From: Alphaproteobacteria bacterium
Lineage (GTDB): Bacteria; Pseudomonadota; Alphaproteobacteria; CAAHEQ01; UBA3637
Assembly (NCBI GenBank): GCA_028696805.1
Contig: JAQVGI010000005.1
Span: forward strand, 1-43,525
DNA: 43,525 nucleotides
Direction of reading: 5' to 3'
The translations under genes and the position numbers were made by a program. How positions within the stretch are numbered: position 1 is the first letter of the stretch; every line of letters starts with the position of its first letter. The notes below the pieces were generated by a model. It did not search any database. It was not told the DNA's origin and saw only the letters and a program-made list of their open reading frames with translations. This document shows, piece by piece, positions 42,955-43,525 of the stretch.

Positions 42955-43525
42955 CCGCGGCCTCGAACAAGGGCTGGCCTTCGGCGACTTTGTCCCCGGC
43001 GGCGACCAGAACGCGCGTGATTTTCGCAGGCCGCGCCGCGCGCACGAATGTTTCCATTTTCATCACCTCGATGACGCAGAGATTCTGCCCCGTCTGAACG
43101 ACATCCCCTTCGGAAACCAGCAGTTTCGTCAATGTTCCCGGCGTGGATGCGGCGATGCGGGAAACCGCCGCCGACACTGCCGATGTCGGCGCCGCCGGTT
43201 TTGCGGGATTCGGCGCAGCGGCGGGCGCAGGCGCGGCAGCTCCCGGCGCAGCCGGCCCGGCCGCATCGAACGCGACATCGTACTCGGTGCCGTTGACAAT
43301 CGCCTTGCCGCCGGCCAGCCGGACATCGAAACGCTCGCCACCGACCACCACCCGCATCGTGTCGGGCGCGGCGGGTTTTTCTGTTTTCGGCTCGCGATAC
43401 CGGACGGCCACCTTGCCCTTGCCCAGCAGGAAATCAATGCCCTTGTCCCCGCAGCTGGCCGCGATGAAGACATTCTCGTCCGTCGTCGGCAGCCCGGCCT
43501 TGCGCAGTGCCGTTTCATATGCCGC
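42947..43525 (-). CDS. oadA: Oxaloacetate decarboxylase alpha subunit, C-terminal part with biotinyl domain (5' end outside window)
   Basis: The last 192 residues of a biotin-dependent carboxyltransferase. The first part seen ([20 protein letters not shown], then KVAVRY) belongs to the end of the conserved carboxyltransferase region. An Ala/Pro-rich linker follows, then a biotinyl domain with the biotinylated lysine in EVMKMET (about residue 156 of those seen). The frame is open to the window edge. It overlaps oadB by 8 nt and ends in TAG. With oadB it would form a sodium-exporting decarboxylase; the small gamma subunit (OadG) is not in the window. A pyruvate carboxylase B subunit is an alternative, but oadB next to it argues for the pump. 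Confidence 0.87.
   Translation of the reverse strand, partial: AAYETALRKAGLPTTDENVFIAASCGDKGIDFLLGKGKVAVRYREPKTEKPAAPDTMRVVVGGERFDVRLAGGKAIVNGTEYDVAFDAAGPAAPGAAAPAPAAAPNPAKPAAPTSAVSAAVSRIAASTPGTLTKLLVSEGDVVQTGQNLCVIEVMKMETFVRAARPAKITRVLVAAGDKVAEGQPLFEAADG

Overview
The window looks like chromosomal DNA of an alphaproteobacterium. The protein types (IalB-family secreted protein beside rlmN, uvrC followed by pgsA, the style of Lon, GyrA and SSB) and the GC-rich third codon positions fit that class. A sodium-pump-type oxaloacetate decarboxylase and a nitroreductase point to a low-oxygen, possibly host-associated life. This placement is inference from protein resemblance, not from a marker tree. 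Promoters are very regular: many genes are preceded by TTGACA-like and TATAAT-like boxes exactly 17 nt apart.

Layout. 1-3.7 kb (minus): a branched-chain amino acid type ABC transporter operon, with livH split by an in-frame amber codon, two tandem paralogous binding proteins, and livF running off the left edge. 3.8-4.8 kb: an unknown protein with a proline-rich linker. 4.9-8.4 kb (minus): ialB-like, rlmN, prmA and smpB in tight order, plus azoR. 8.6-11.9 kb (plus): pseudouridine synthase, AsmA-like protein, acylphosphatase. 12.5-16.2 kb: an AT-rich, apparently foreign polysaccharide island (glf, FkbM-type methyltransferase, GT2) bracketed by three truncated GT2 stubs and abutting tRNA-Phe. 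16.4-17.6 kb: an autotransporter-like surface protein. 17.9-21.5 kb: lon (with an in-frame amber codon) converging on a D,D-carboxypeptidase. 21.6-27.5 kb (plus): uvrC, pgsA, lplT and aas, covering DNA repair and phospholipid synthesis or recycling. 27.7-30.9 kb: PagP, tRNA-Lys, a secreted unknown, a third binding-protein paralogue and a nitroreductase. 30.9-32.5 kb: a self-contained transcription unit with a strong promoter, a hairpin-rich leader ending in a terminator, a T7-type tail-fibre-like gene, a small tail-assembly-like gene and a terminator. 32.5-36.6 kb: GT2 and xerC (minus), priA (plus). 36.6-41.6 kb (minus): an unknown gene; gyrA with two tiny genes and a cyclophilin downstream; a mini-ORF upstream that repeats the GyrA N-terminus; and ssb. 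41.7-43.5 kb (minus): oadB and the 3' part of oadA.

The most notable observations are: amber codons inside two otherwise intact genes (lon, livH) in a genome that clearly also uses TAG as a normal stop; the 25-codon GyrA-mimic ORF; the orphan tail-fibre unit with its structured leader; and the GT2 stubs that all break near the same conserved motif.
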